DNA of 64,000 nt from BOG-931 sp963781725 (GTDB taxonomy: Bacteria; Pseudomonadota; Alphaproteobacteria; Rhizobiales; Xanthobacteraceae). Positions 25,977-34,697 of the stretch are shown piece by piece. The stretch covers positions 1,364,001-1,428,000 of the forward strand of contig CAWAGV010000002.1 of assembly GCA_963781725.1 (NCBI GenBank). The letters are read 5' to 3'. The position numbers and the translations under genes are program-made. The notes beneath the pieces are model-generated. The model was not told where the DNA came from and did not search any database. It worked only from the letters and a program-made list of their open reading frames with translations. The stretch's first letter is position 1, and the number at the start of each line of letters is the position of its first letter.

Positions 25977-26918
25977 ATGCCCAAGCAGAAAATCACCGGC
26001 TCGTTCGTCGCGCTGATCACGCCGTTCAACAAGGACGGTTCCGTCGATTTCGCGGCATTCCGCAGCCTGCTCCGCTTCCAGGAACAGCACGGCAGCAAGG
26101 CGGTGCTGATCATGGGCTCGACCGGCGAGACCTCGATGCTGTCGCCGGAGGAGAAGAAGAAGATCATCGTCGAAACCGCGAAGATGAAATCGGCGGGCAT
26201 GCCGATCTTCTACGGCTGCACCGGCAACAACACTGAATCGACCATCGCCAATGTCCGCTTCGCCAAGGACAACGGCGGTGACGGCGCGATCCTCGCTGCG
26301 CCGGCTTATATCTGCGCGTCGGCGGCCGATATCGAGCGGTTCTTTCTCGACATTGCCGACGCGACCGACCTGCCGCTCGGCATCTACAACAATCCGCCGC
26401 GGGTGCAGAGCGACCTGCACTGGGACAATCTGATCCGCATCTTCAAGCACCCGAACTATGTGATTCACAAGGAATCGACGGCGCGCGTCGGCCAGGTGGC
26501 GCAGGTGCTGGCGGCCAAGACCGACGTGTCGGTGATGTGCTGCGACAGCCCTAACCTCGGCCTGGTGGTGCCGACCATGAGCCTCGGCGGCCACGGCACC
26601 GCCAACATGACCGGCAACGTCGCCCCGGCGGAACTGGCGACCATCTCGACGCCATGGTCGAGCTACACCGAGGCCGAGAATTTCAAGAAAGCCTACCTGC
26701 ACCTGTTGCCGCTGCTGCATTTCACCTATTCGGCGATCAACCCGGTGGCGGTGAAGTCGCTGATGAAGGCGCTCGGCATGCCGGCCGGCGAGTTGCGCAA
26801 GCCGCTGACCGGGCTGGACGCCGAAGCGATCGGCAAGGGCCTGCGCATCATTGCCGACCTCGGCCTCGACAAGACCTACGGCTACAAGCTCAAGCCGCTG
26901 TCAGCCGTCGCCGCTTGA
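25977..26918 (+). CDS. dihydrodipicolinate synthase/N-acetylneuraminate lyase family protein
   Basis: 313 residues from ATG 25977, with ggagaaag upstream; the extra upstream codons lie in the repeat. It is a class I aldolase TIM barrel with the carboxylate-binding loop MGSTGETSML, the Tyr of GIYNNPPRV and the Schiff-base Lys in YVIHKESTARVG (about residue 166). The family covers dihydrodipicolinate synthase and many catabolic pyruvate aldolases. The context (VOC, SDR and Bug genes) suggests a catabolic aldolase or dehydratase rather than lysine synthesis, though the sequence alone does not decide. Confidence 0.9.
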   Translation: MPKQKITGSFVALITPFNKDGSVDFAAFRSLLRFQEQHGSKAVLIMGSTGETSMLSPEEKKKIIVETAKMKSAGMPIFYGCTGNNTESTIANVRFAKDNGGDGAILAAPAYICASAADIERFFLDIADATDLPLGIYNNPPRVQSDLHWDNLIRIFKHPNYVIHKESTARVGQVAQVLAAKTDVSVMCCDSPNLGLVVPTMSLGGHGTANMTGNVAPAELATISTPWSSYTEAENFKKAYLHLLPLLHFTYSAINPVAVKSLMKALGMPAGELRKPLTGLDAEAIGKGLRIIADLGLDKTYGYKLKPLSAVAA

Positions 26919-26936
26919 TTTTCATTCCGGCCTGAA

Positions 26937-27716
26937 GTGGACCTCGGCCTCAGGGGCAAGACCGCACTGGTATGCGGCGCGAGCCGCGGGCTCGGCAAAG
27001 CCTGCGCTTTTGCGCTGGCGCGTGAGGGCGTCAATCCGACGCTCGTTGCCCGCAGCCGCGATACTCTTGAACGCACCGCCGCCGAGATTGCGCAGGCAAC
27101 CGGCGTCAAGGTCGCGACCGTCGCCGGCGACCTCACCACGGCCGCCGGCCGCGCCGCCGCCATCGCAGCCTGTCCGCGGCCCGACATCCTGATCAACAAT
27201 TCGCAAGGGCCGCTGCCCGGCGACTTCCGCGAATGGTCGCGCGACCACTGGATCGCCGCCCTCGACGACATGATGCTCGGGCCGATCGAGATGATGCGGC
27301 TGACGGTCGACGGCATGATGGCGCGCCGCTTCGGCCGCATCGTCAACATCGTCTCGCGCAGCGTGAAGGTGCCGCAAACCGAGCTCGGCCTGTCGAACGG
27401 CGCCCGCGCCGGGCTGGTCAACTTCGCCGCCGGCCTGGCGCGGCAAACCGTCGCCCGCGGCGTCACCATCAACAACATGTTGCCGGGAATTTTCGACAGC
27501 GACGCCCAGCACCGCCACATCCGCGGCCTCTTGCCCGGCAGCGGCAAGACCTTTGAGCAGATTTTTGCCGAGCGCGCCGCGGCCAGCACGGCGAAACGCT
27601 ACGGCGATCCGGCCGAGCTCGGCGCGTTTTGTGCATATCTTTGTTCGACCCACGCCGGTTACATTACCGGGCAGAGCATCCTGATCGACGGCGGCGGTTA
27701 TCCCGGCGCCTTCTGA
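26937..27716 (+). CDS. SDR family protein with substituted active site
   Basis: 259 residues from a GTG; no ATG start fits. The cofactor site is CGASRGLGKACA and the NNAG block is ILINNSQGPLPG. The Ser is present (NIVSRSVKVPQ), but the YxxxK site reads LSNGA in the line TELGLSNGARAGLVNF. This substitution pattern (LSNGARxGL) recurs in a subgroup of SDRs annotated as 3-oxoacyl-ACP reductase-like, whose chemistry is unclear. It follows the DHDPS-like gene by 18 bases and precedes a Bug gene, so all three are likely one operon. Confidence 0.88.
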   Translation: MDLGLRGKTALVCGASRGLGKACAFALAREGVNPTLVARSRDTLERTAAEIAQATGVKVATVAGDLTTAAGRAAAIAACPRPDILINNSQGPLPGDFREWSRDHWIAALDDMMLGPIEMMRLTVDGMMARRFGRIVNIVSRSVKVPQTELGLSNGARAGLVNFAAGLARQTVARGVTINNMLPGIFDSDAQHRHIRGLLPGSGKTFEQIFAERAAASTAKRYGDPAELGAFCAYLCSTHAGYITGQSILIDGGGYPGAF

Positions 27717-27735
27717 GCAAGGAAGGGAGATCGCG

Positions 27736-28707
27736 GTGAAGCGTATTGCCGGTGTTGTGTTGATGCTGGCCGCGGCCGCACTCACGTCCGTCGCCGCCGC
27801 GGCGCAGAGTTACCCGAGCCGGACCGTATCGGTGATCGTGCCGTTCCCGCCCGGCGGATCGGTCGACGGCGTCGGCCGCATCATCGTCGACAAGCTCAAC
27901 CAGGCGCTCGGCCCGCATTTCATCGTCGAAAACCGCGCCGGCGGCGCCTCCGGCAATGTCGGCGCCAACGTCGTCGCCAAAGCCGATCCGGATGGCTACA
28001 CGCTGCTCGAAACCGCGTCGCTGCACGTCGTCACGCCGTTTCTCTACAAGGACGTGCCATTCGACGTGGTGAAGGATTTCACCCCGATCACGCTGATCGC
28101 CAAGGGCCCGCTCATCGTCAGCACCACGCCGAGCGTGCCGGCCAACAACCTGAAGGATTTCTTCGACTTGGTCCGCAAGGACCCGCAGAAGTTCACGTTC
28201 GGCACCACCAGCGTCGGCTCGGCGAGCCACCTGGTTGTCGAACTGCTCAAGCGCGAGGCCAAGGTCGATACGCTGGTCGTCGCCTACAAAGGCACCGGCC
28301 CGGCGCTGACCGACCTGATGAGCGGGCAAATCCAACTGGTCGCCGACCCGATGCTGTCGTCGCTGCCGCAGGTGCAGTCCGGCCGCATCAAGGCCCTCGC
28401 CATTACCAGCCTCAAGCGCCAGGCGGCGGCGCCGGAGATTCCGACCGTCGAGGAATCCGGCCTGCCGGGTTTCGAGTTCGTATCGTGGTACGGCCTGTGG
28501 GGACCGAAGAACCTGCCGGCGGACATCACAGCAAAACTGCAATCGAGCATCGCCGAAATCCTGGCGCAGCCGGAGATCAAAGCCAAGCTCGCGACGCTCG
28601 GCTTCGAAGCGATCGGTTCGACGTCCGACGACTTTGCCAAATACATCGCCGGCGAAATGGCGCGGTACGGCCAGATCATCCACGACGCCAATATCAAGGC
28701 GGAGTGA
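27736..28707 (+). CDS. Bug-family tripartite tricarboxylate transporter substrate-binding protein
   Basis: 323 residues with a signal peptide (MKRIAGVVLMLAAAALTSVA, then cleavage near AAAQS). Bug motifs are VSVIVPFPPGGSVDGVGRII, NRAGGASGNVGANVVAKADPDGYTLL, FGTTSVGSASHLVVELLKR and LPGFEFVSWYGLWGPKNLP. It binds a small carboxylate in the periplasm. It is the last gene of the DHDPS-like/SDR operon, so the ligand may be the substrate of those enzymes. No TctAB permease is nearby. Confidence 0.92.
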   Translation: MKRIAGVVLMLAAAALTSVAAAAQSYPSRTVSVIVPFPPGGSVDGVGRIIVDKLNQALGPHFIVENRAGGASGNVGANVVAKADPDGYTLLETASLHVVTPFLYKDVPFDVVKDFTPITLIAKGPLIVSTTPSVPANNLKDFFDLVRKDPQKFTFGTTSVGSASHLVVELLKREAKVDTLVVAYKGTGPALTDLMSGQIQLVADPMLSSLPQVQSGRIKALAITSLKRQAAAPEIPTVEESGLPGFEFVSWYGLWGPKNLPADITAKLQSSIAEILAQPEIKAKLATLGFEAIGSTSDDFAKYIAGEMARYGQIIHDANIKAE

Positions 28708-28943
28708 TCGTTACGGCTGGTTTGCTGATTTGGCTTGCTGCGCGTCATCGTGCGCCGGTTCACCGGGCGAAGCCACCGCGCCGGTTTCCTTGCCGTTCAG
28801 CCGGGCTTTCGCCGATGCCGCAGGCCGGAACATTCATCCCCGGCAGCAGAAGCCGCCAGAGATCCTTCATGTCGGCGCTGGGCCTGCAGGGACGTCCGGG
28901 CATGGTTGCAATATAGGGCGCGCCGCAGCCTGGCACAAAGGCT

Positions 28944-29639
28944 TCAGGCCACCTCGCGCTTGCCGGCGAGTCCGTCGAGATGCGCCAGCACCTCCTCGAC
29001 GTGCAGCACGTCGGCGTATTTGTGATGCAGGTCGAACAGATTGACCTTGTGGCTCAACATCGAGCGGTCATAGGTGCATTCCTCGACCACCACATTATGG
29101 AAGCAGTAGGAGAACGCATCGACGGTCGAGGCGCGCACGCAGCCCGAGGTGCTTTCCCCGCAGATGATCAGTGAATTGACGCGCAGCATTTGCAGGTGCG
29201 CCACCAGCGGCGTGCCGAAGAACACCGAGGCTCGTTCCTTGTAGATCACGAGTTCGCCGGGTTCTGGCGCAAGTTCGGCCTTGATGTCGTAAATGTCGTC
29301 GGGCTGACGCCCGATCGTGCGATGGGTCGATTGCACATTCCCGGTGTCGGTGTGGCGCGTCGAGTAGATCACCGGCACCCCGGCGCGGCGCGCCGCGGCC
29401 AGCAGCTTTTGCGTCGGCGGCAGCGCCTTCCAGGCCTGCTCGCCGCAGGAGCCGGAAAACTCGCGGTCGACCTCACGCACCGGCCGTGCACCGCCGAGAT
29501 AAGCCTTGTTGTACAGATCGATGGCGAGAACCGCGGGATTGTCGCCGACAAACGTCTTGCGCCGATAAGCCTGGTAAATCGCGAGGGTATCGGCGTCGAC
29601 GACGTCCTGCCAGCAATGATCCTCGAAATCCCGCGCCAT
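28944..29639 (-). CDS. isochorismatase-family cysteine hydrolase
   Basis: 231 residues from ATG 29639 (MARDFEDHCWQDVV). The catalytic triad is visible: Asp in AVLAIDLYNKAY, Lys in LVIYKERASVFFGT and Cys in ICGESTSGCVRAS. The GCVRAS ending with an adjacent Thr matches N-carbamoylsarcosine amidase-type members rather than isochorismatase proper. It is probably an amidohydrolase on a small carbamoyl or amide compound. It faces the Bug gene tail-to-tail; the 236 bp between them show no feature I can name. Confidence 0.88.
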   Translation of the reverse strand: MARDFEDHCWQDVVDADTLAIYQAYRRKTFVGDNPAVLAIDLYNKAYLGGARPVREVDREFSGSCGEQAWKALPPTQKLLAAARRAGVPVIYSTRHTDTGNVQSTHRTIGRQPDDIYDIKAELAPEPGELVIYKERASVFFGTPLVAHLQMLRVNSLIICGESTSGCVRASTVDAFSYCFHNVVVEECTYDRSMLSHKVNLFDLHHKYADVLHVEEVLAHLDGLAGKREVA

Positions 29640-29876
29640 TTTCAATCTCGTGTTTGATTCAGCGCTATCCACTCCAGCGCCATGTGAATGGCCGGTTCCG
29701 TCCGGTTCCGCCGCCCGCCGTTTCCTTTATAGCATCGCCGCGGCGGGTGATGGAACTTGCCGCAGAGCGAACAAAAAAACGCAGCGATCTTTCTGCTTTT
29801 AACTTTGCAATCCCCGAACTCTTGCCATAATGGCCCGGCAACGTCGCGGGCAGTTACAGGGATAGAGGGCAATAAA

Positions 29877-30350
29877 ATGAAATTGCAGGGAGCCTTTGCT
29901 GGCGCCGTCGCGCCGGCTGTAGCAGTGTTTGTCGCATGCGCTGCCGCATTTACCGTGGCTGCGCCTTCGGTCGCATCGGCCGACGTCCGCATCGTCGGCG
30001 ACCCGGGCGGCGAAGTCTCCGCCTACATTGAGAAGTTCCACGAAGTGCGCGACAGCGGACAGCGCGTCATCATCGACGGCCCGTGCCTGTCGGCCTGCAC
30101 GCTGCTGACCGGCATCGTTCCGGCCGACCATGTCTGCGTCACCCGGCGCGCCGTGCTCGGTTTCCACGCTGCATCGTACTACGACGATGCTTCGCGCTCG
30201 CTGGTGCCGACCCGCGAAGGCAGCGCACTGGTGATGCGGCTCTATCCGGCGCAGGTTCGCAACTGGATCTCCCATCACGGCGGATTGACGCCGCACATGA
30301 TCGAGCTTCGCGGCCGCGAGCTTTCCGCGCTCTACCGCACCTGCGAATAA
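29877..30350 (+). CDS. secreted ClpP/crotonase-like hypothetical protein
   Basis: 157 residues from ATG 29877, with a long signal peptide (cleavage probably after VASA, about residue 36). The mature part reads VRIVGDPGGEVSAYIEKFHE, VIIDGPCLSACTLLTGIV, then HVCVTRRAVLGFHAASYYDD. The CLSACT core with flanking glycine and the GFHAA strand resemble periplasmic ClpP-like proteins (COG3904 type), in which that Ser would be the nucleophile. There are no matching protease partners nearby. Function unknown; envelope location likely. Confidence 0.75.
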   Translation: MKLQGAFAGAVAPAVAVFVACAAAFTVAAPSVASADVRIVGDPGGEVSAYIEKFHEVRDSGQRVIIDGPCLSACTLLTGIVPADHVCVTRRAVLGFHAASYYDDASRSLVPTREGSALVMRLYPAQVRNWISHHGGLTPHMIELRGRELSALYRTCE

Positions 30351-30456
30351 GACTTGCGAACAAGGCTTGCGGGTAAGGCTTGCGAATAACGGCTTCGGCG
30401 GCCCGTTGTCGCTTGCCGGGTTCCGGCCTATCTACAGGGCAGCCGGGACCCAGCCG

Positions 30457-30618
30457 ATGCCGCAAGCCGCCGCCCCACGTCCGACCTTAAAGCCGTTGCT
30501 GGCCGGCTCCGCAGTCTTTGCGGTCTTGCTCGCCGCGTCGGCCCTACTGTGGGCGCATTACGGAACCACGGTCTTTTTCGAGACCATCCGCGCCGGCCTT
30601 GTCGCCTGCTTCGGATGA
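30457..30618 (+). CDS. small single-pass membrane protein upstream of SCO
   Basis: 53 residues from ATG 30457 (MPQAAAPRPTLKPLLAGSAV), with one transmembrane segment (about residues 12-33) and a short tail HYGTTVFFETIRAGLVACFG. Small proteins with this HYGTxVFFExI ending appear just upstream of SCO genes in Bradyrhizobium-like genomes (recalled, not searched). The SCO gene starts 13 bases after its stop. It may help cytochrome oxidase assembly; that is inference from position only. Confidence 0.6.
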   Translation: MPQAAAPRPTLKPLLAGSAVFAVLLAASALLWAHYGTTVFFETIRAGLVACFG

Positions 30619-30631
30619 GCGGAGGCCGGTG

Positions 30632-31234
30632 GTGAACGATAAAACGTCGCGCGTCCTGCTGATCTTCGCCGCATTCCTGAGCGGCGTGGTGCTGTTCTTC
30701 GGCGCCATCCTGTTCATTACCGGGCGCGCGCCATCCCCGATCGGCTCGGCCTCGGCCGCCGTCGGCGGGCCGTTTCGTCTCGAGGACCAGAGCGGCAAGA
30801 TCGTCACCGAACAGGACATGAAGGGCAAACCGTTCCTGGTGTTCTTTGGCTATACCCATTGTCCCGACGTTTGCCCGACCACCCTGTTCGACATGTCGCA
30901 GGTGATGAAAAAGCTCGGTCCCGATGCCGATCGCATCGGCGCGCTGTTCATCACCGTCGATCCGGAGCGCGATACGCCGGCGCTGATGAAGGACTACATG
31001 TCGAACTTCGACCCGCACCTGCGGGGGCTGACCGGCGATCAGGCCGCGATCAACACCGCCATCAAGGAATACAGGGTCTACGCCAAGAAAATTCCGCTGA
31101 AGGATGGCGACTACACCATGGACCACACCGCCATCGTTTATCTGATGAACAAGAATGGCGATTTCGTCGCCCCGTTCGACCTGTCCAAGCAACCGCCCGA
31201 CGCTGCGGCCGCGGACTTGCGCAAATACATGTAG
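30632..31234 (+). CDS. SCO1/SenC-family copper chaperone for cytochrome oxidase
   Basis: 200 residues from GTG 30632, preceded by ggagg. One N-terminal membrane anchor (about residues 8-28) is followed by a periplasmic thioredoxin fold. The copper ligands are present: CPDVC in FGYTHCPDVCPTTLFDM and the His in YTMDHTAIVYLMN. FITVDPERDTP is the family signature. It delivers copper to the CuA site of cytochrome c oxidase or acts as a thiol reductase. A strong terminator follows its stop. Confidence 0.93.
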   Translation: MNDKTSRVLLIFAAFLSGVVLFFGAILFITGRAPSPIGSASAAVGGPFRLEDQSGKIVTEQDMKGKPFLVFFGYTHCPDVCPTTLFDMSQVMKKLGPDADRIGALFITVDPERDTPALMKDYMSNFDPHLRGLTGDQAAINTAIKEYRVYAKKIPLKDGDYTMDHTAIVYLMNKNGDFVAPFDLSKQPPDAAAADLRKYM

Positions 31235-31267
31235 CGCCGCGAAACTTCGCCGCTCCGCAATGCAAAA

Positions 31268-31298
31268 CCCCGCCGCGTCGCCGCGGCGGGGTCTTTTT
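31268..31298 (+). terminator. Rho-independent terminator after the SCO gene
   Basis: A GC-rich stem, ccccgccgcg-tcgc-cgcggcgggg, is followed by tcttttt. On the other strand an A-run (caaaa) flanks the stem, so it may also end the convergent symporter transcript. Confidence 0.88.
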
Positions 31299-31320
31299 GT
31301 TTGCAAGAGACCGATCGGAA

Positions 31321-32862
31321 TTACGCGTAGTAATCCGACGCAACCGTCTCGTCCGCCTTCTTGCCGCCCATTGCATTGAAGACCGGCGTCAGGATGAGGG
31401 CGATGACCAGGTTGAGCACGACGGTGTAGAAGGCCGTGTAACCCGGGAAGGTCCAGCCGCCGAACGCCAGCGGATAGGCTGCGGCGAAATTCACCGACAC
31501 CGCCATCCAGGTGCCGACCACCGTGCCGACCAGCCAGCCGATCAGCAGCGCCCATTCGTTGAACCAGCGCGTATAGACGCCGATCAGCACCGACGGCAGG
31601 GTCTGGATGATCCAGATGCCGCCGAGCAGTTGCAGCTGAATGGCATACTGCGTCGGCACGAAGATGATGAAGACCAGCGCGCCGAGCTTGACGATCAGCG
31701 ACACCCACTTCGCCATCTGCGCTTCCTGCTTGTCGGTCGGATTGTGGTTGATGAACTCCCGGTGGATGTTGCGGGTGTAGAGATTGGCCGCGGCGATCGA
31801 CATGATCGCCGCCGGCACCAGCGCGCCGATGCCGACCGCGGCAAAGGCGATGCCGACGAACCAGGCCGGGAAGCTGTGCAGGAACAGCGCCGGCACCGCG
31901 AAGCTGTTGCCGAACTGCTTGAAGCCGGACGCAAATTCCGGAGCGGTGCCGACCCCGGTGGCGATGGCAAAGAAACCCATCAGCGCCAGCAGGCCGAGCA
32001 TGAACGTATAGCTCGGCAGCAGAGCGCCGTTGCGCCGGACAGCCTTGCCGCTCGAAGCGCTCAGGATGCCGGTGACGGAGTGCGGATAAAGGAACAGCGC
32101 CAGCGCCGAGCCCAGAACAAGGGTGGCGTAAACGCCATAGGCGCCGGTGGTGTTGGCGCCGGGCACGGCGAGCAGCAGTTTCGCCGGCGGCACCTTGGCG
32201 AAGATGTTGCCGAACCCGCCCATCTGGATCGGGATCACGATCACCGCGGCAAATGCCGTGAGGTAGATCAGGATGTCCTTGACGATGGCGATCGAGGCCG
32301 GCGCGCGCAGACCGCTCGAGTAGGTGAACGCCGCAAGGATGACGAACGCGATCAGCAGCGGCAGGTCGGCCATCAGGCCGGTGCCCGATACGCCCATCGC
32401 GCCGATCACCACCTGCAAGCCGACCAGCTGCAGCGCGATATACGGCATGGTGGCGACGATGCCGGTGACCGTGATGGCCAGCGCCAGCCAGCGGTTGCCG
32501 TAGCGGCCGCGCACGAAATCGCCTGCGGTGATGTAGCTGTGCTTGTGGCAAACGGCCCAGAGCCGCGGATAGACCAGGAACAGGATCGGATAGATCAGGA
32601 CCGCATAGGGCACCGCGAAGAACGCGATCGCACCTGCGCCGAACGCCAGCGCCGGCACCGCGATGAAGGTGTAGGCGGTGTAGACGTCGCCGCCGATCAG
32701 GAACCAGGTGACCAGCGTGCCGAAGCGCCGGCCGCCAAGACCCCATTCGTGCAACAGGTCGAGGTCGCCCTTGCGCCAGTTGGCGGCGGCGAAACCCAGC
32801 CAGGTGATGAAAGCAAACAGCACGACGAAAACGGTCAGTGCGGTCCAATTGATGTCTGCCAC
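31321..32862 (-). CDS. mctP: sodium:solute symporter, MctP-like monocarboxylate permease
   Basis: 513 residues with about 13 transmembrane segments, the SSS-family architecture. The N-terminal WRKGDLDLLHEWGLGGRRFG and FLIGGDVYTAYTFIAVPA segments, and AVCHKHSYITAGDFVRGRYG, are close to MctP transporters of rhizobia, which import lactate, pyruvate, acetate and alanine. A small DUF3311 protein is encoded just upstream, the usual partner. The substrate is inferred from the family. Confidence 0.88.
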   Translation of the reverse strand: MADINWTALTVFVVLFAFITWLGFAAANWRKGDLDLLHEWGLGGRRFGTLVTWFLIGGDVYTAYTFIAVPALAFGAGAIAFFAVPYAVLIYPILFLVYPRLWAVCHKHSYITAGDFVRGRYGNRWLALAITVTGIVATMPYIALQLVGLQVVIGAMGVSGTGLMADLPLLIAFVILAAFTYSSGLRAPASIAIVKDILIYLTAFAAVIVIPIQMGGFGNIFAKVPPAKLLLAVPGANTTGAYGVYATLVLGSALALFLYPHSVTGILSASSGKAVRRNGALLPSYTFMLGLLALMGFFAIATGVGTAPEFASGFKQFGNSFAVPALFLHSFPAWFVGIAFAAVGIGALVPAAIMSIAAANLYTRNIHREFINHNPTDKQEAQMAKWVSLIVKLGALVFIIFVPTQYAIQLQLLGGIWIIQTLPSVLIGVYTRWFNEWALLIGWLVGTVVGTWMAVSVNFAAAYPLAFGGWTFPGYTAFYTVVLNLVIALILTPVFNAMGGKKADETVASDYYA

Positions 32863-32938
32863 GGCATACCCCCAATTCGGATGTGTTGAGCTTTGGCCTC
32901 GCGCTAGCGCAAGGCGCAGTCAGCGACGCGCGAGCGCG

Positions 32939-33145
32939 CTAATCGTTCGTCGCGAAATAGACGATCGCGGTGAGAACGCCGCTGATGATCACCCAGAGCA
33001 TCTGGTACCAGTAAAAGAACGGTACGCCGGCCCAGGACGGCTCGACCGAGTTGTAGGACGGCACCCAGAGCAAAAAAACGAACTGCACCAAAAGGAGCAG
33101 ATACCACCAGCTCCAGGCCGACCGCTTTTCGGTTTGCTGATTCAT
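32939..33145 (-). CDS. DUF3311 small membrane protein
   Basis: 68 residues from ATG 33145, preceded by a ggggggat site; the frame extends upstream but without support. Two membrane segments (SWWYLLLLVQFVFLLWVPSY and FFYWYQMLWVIISGVLTAIVY) bracket a short loop containing EPSWAGVPFFYW, typical of DUF3311. It is encoded 76 bases ahead of the symporter and is probably an accessory subunit co-expressed with it. Confidence 0.85.
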   Translation of the reverse strand: MNQQTEKRSAWSWWYLLLLVQFVFLLWVPSYNSVEPSWAGVPFFYWYQMLWVIISGVLTAIVYFATND

Positions 33146-33307
33146 TTTCCATCCCCCCGAGCCATTAGAGGCTCTTGAGGGCGAAGATAGCCCGTGTTCC
33201 GGACCGATCAAGAAGAAAAACAAAGATCGCAGTGCGCTGGACAAAAGTCTAACGCACTGCACACAACTACTACTTGTCGTTGACGTCCGGCACAGCGGCA
33301 ATCCGCC

Positions 33308-34159
33308 TCAGGCGGCTTTTGCCGCCATGGCGCGCTGCATGAATTTCACGAACGTGTCGGCGATCTCTTCTTCGTAGGGGCTCCATTCCGGGAACGGGAT
33401 CAGTGGAACTTCCTGATCCTTGATCGGCAGCTGATGCACCTCACTGCCCGGGATGAGTTTGTGCGCCACGGCGGCGCTGGCGCTGGAATGGGTCTGGTCG
33501 TTGCCGGGAATGATCATGGTCGGAACCTTGATCGAGCGCAGCTCCTGCTCGGTCACACCCATCACCGGATGCTTGCCGCCGGCCTCGAAGATTTCCTTCC
33601 AGCGCGTGAACACGGCGATGAACTTGTCGGCCGGCAGCTTCGCCAGATAATCGCGGCCGGCCGGGTTCTCCTTGAAGCGCTCCTTCCACGCATCCATCTC
33701 GATCACCTTGGCCATGCCGCCGTCTTGCGCGGCTTTGAGAAACTGGCCGTAGTAATTTTCCGGCAGGCGCTTGGCGGCAAACTCGCCGCCGGTGACGCGC
33801 AGCAGCAGCAGGCCGCGCACCGCTTGCGGATATTTCAGATAGAAGCGGATCGAGGTCCGCGCCCCGGCCGACGAGCCGCAGAAGAACGCCGGCAGCGCAT
33901 CGTTCTGGCGCATCAGCTCGTACATGTCGCCGAGCCACGGCGCTTCCTCGCCATGGTCGCCGTCGATCCAGAGATCGGACGCGCCGGTGTTGCGGCGGTC
34001 GTGCAGCATGACGCGGAAGCCGCTCTTCGCGATCTTCTGCGCCATCGGAACGAACTCGTCATAGCCGCGCCGCCCGCCGGTGGTCGCCATGACCCACGGG
34101 CCGTGGTCGCCGACGACCTGCCAATTGATGTTGAAGCCATTGATCTTGCTGACGGGCAT
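33308..34159 (-). CDS. alpha/beta hydrolase
   Basis: 283 residues from ATG 34159 (MPVSKINGFNINWQVVG), with gggagga upstream; the longer open frame upstream runs through the tRNA gene and is spurious. The core contains ATTGGRRGYDEF, VMLHDRRNTGASD, the nucleophile elbow FCGSSAGARTS (Ser about residue 95) and TMIIPGNDQTHSS, which would hold the acid. The catalytic His is probably that in GSEVHQLP. Soluble; substrate unknown. Confidence 0.85.
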   Translation of the reverse strand: MPVSKINGFNINWQVVGDHGPWVMATTGGRRGYDEFVPMAQKIAKSGFRVMLHDRRNTGASDLWIDGDHGEEAPWLGDMYELMRQNDALPAFFCGSSAGARTSIRFYLKYPQAVRGLLLLRVTGGEFAAKRLPENYYGQFLKAAQDGGMAKVIEMDAWKERFKENPAGRDYLAKLPADKFIAVFTRWKEIFEAGGKHPVMGVTEQELRSIKVPTMIIPGNDQTHSSASAAVAHKLIPGSEVHQLPIKDQEVPLIPFPEWSPYEEEIADTFVKFMQRAMAAKAA

Positions 34160-34309
34160 TTCGTGTTTTCCTCCCGGGTTGGCGTGCCACTTGTAGCTGT
34201 GAAGCGGCGTCCATTTTTCTGCGCGCAGCCCACCTTCGCTGAAGCTACGGCGGGCAACCTTCGCTATCAAGATTGGCCTGCCAACCGAAGCGCCGCAAGG
34301 CGCGAAGGT

Positions 34310-34384
34310 TGGAGCGGGCGATGGGAATCGAACCCACGACACTCAGCTTGGGAAGCTGATGTTCTACCACTGAACTACGCCCGC
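34310..34384 (-). tRNA. tRNA-Gly (anticodon CCC)
   Basis: Read on the minus strand the gene begins gcgggcgtagttcagtggta and folds into a full cloverleaf. The acceptor stem is gcgggcg/cgcccgc, the anticodon arm tcagc-ttcccaa-gctga places CCC at positions 34-36, and the T arm is gtggg-ttcgatt-cccat. The 3' CCA is encoded. It lies 150 bases upstream of the hydrolase gene in the same orientation. Confidence 0.95.
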
Positions 34385-34697
34385 AAAGTCGTTATTTCAT
34401 CGCTGTTTCTGCTATTCCGTCCCGAAAGCTTGTTATCCAGTTGTTGGTTTCACGTGAGGCTTACGGGACGGGCGCTTCTGGCGAACTTATTACCCAGTTG
34501 CGCACCGCAGTTTAGCGCAGTGTCAGGAAACCGCCAACGGCGCCCCAGCAACGCTCCGGCTTGGCGCTTTGCGTCATTCGCAACACCACAGTGAAGTGGT
34601 CGCTATGGGATGCACAGCGGAGAAAAAAGCGGCCAATGAATAGCTACGCAGCGAATGACCCGGGACGGACATTATGACCTTGGTCGGCAATGATGGA
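34385..34697. other. intergenic stretch without a recognised feature
   Basis: These 313 bases lie between tRNA-Gly and the end of the HWE kinase gene. The composition is less GC-rich than the surroundings. I see no frame with family features, no strong hairpin followed by T residues, and no repeat. The tRNA promoter should lie in its first part, but I cannot point to it with confidence. Confidence 0.5.

Noticed and set aside
30344..30395. short imperfect repeats of aaggcttgcg(a/g)
   Set aside because: Only three diverged copies of about 14 bases between two genes; too weak to call a feature.
30428..32875. 815-codon leftward frame over the SCO and symporter genes
   Set aside because: It is out of phase with the 13-helix symporter, which has family motifs; the Arg/His-rich translation has no domain.
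30859..32889. 676-codon rightward frame opposite the symporter
   Set aside because: An antisense shadow, low in hydrophobic residues and rich in Arg, Asp and Gln.
34160..34342. N-terminal extension of the 33.3 kb hydrolase frame
   Set aside because: The added codons translate the 3' part of tRNA-Gly and the spacer; ATG 34159 has a good ribosome site.
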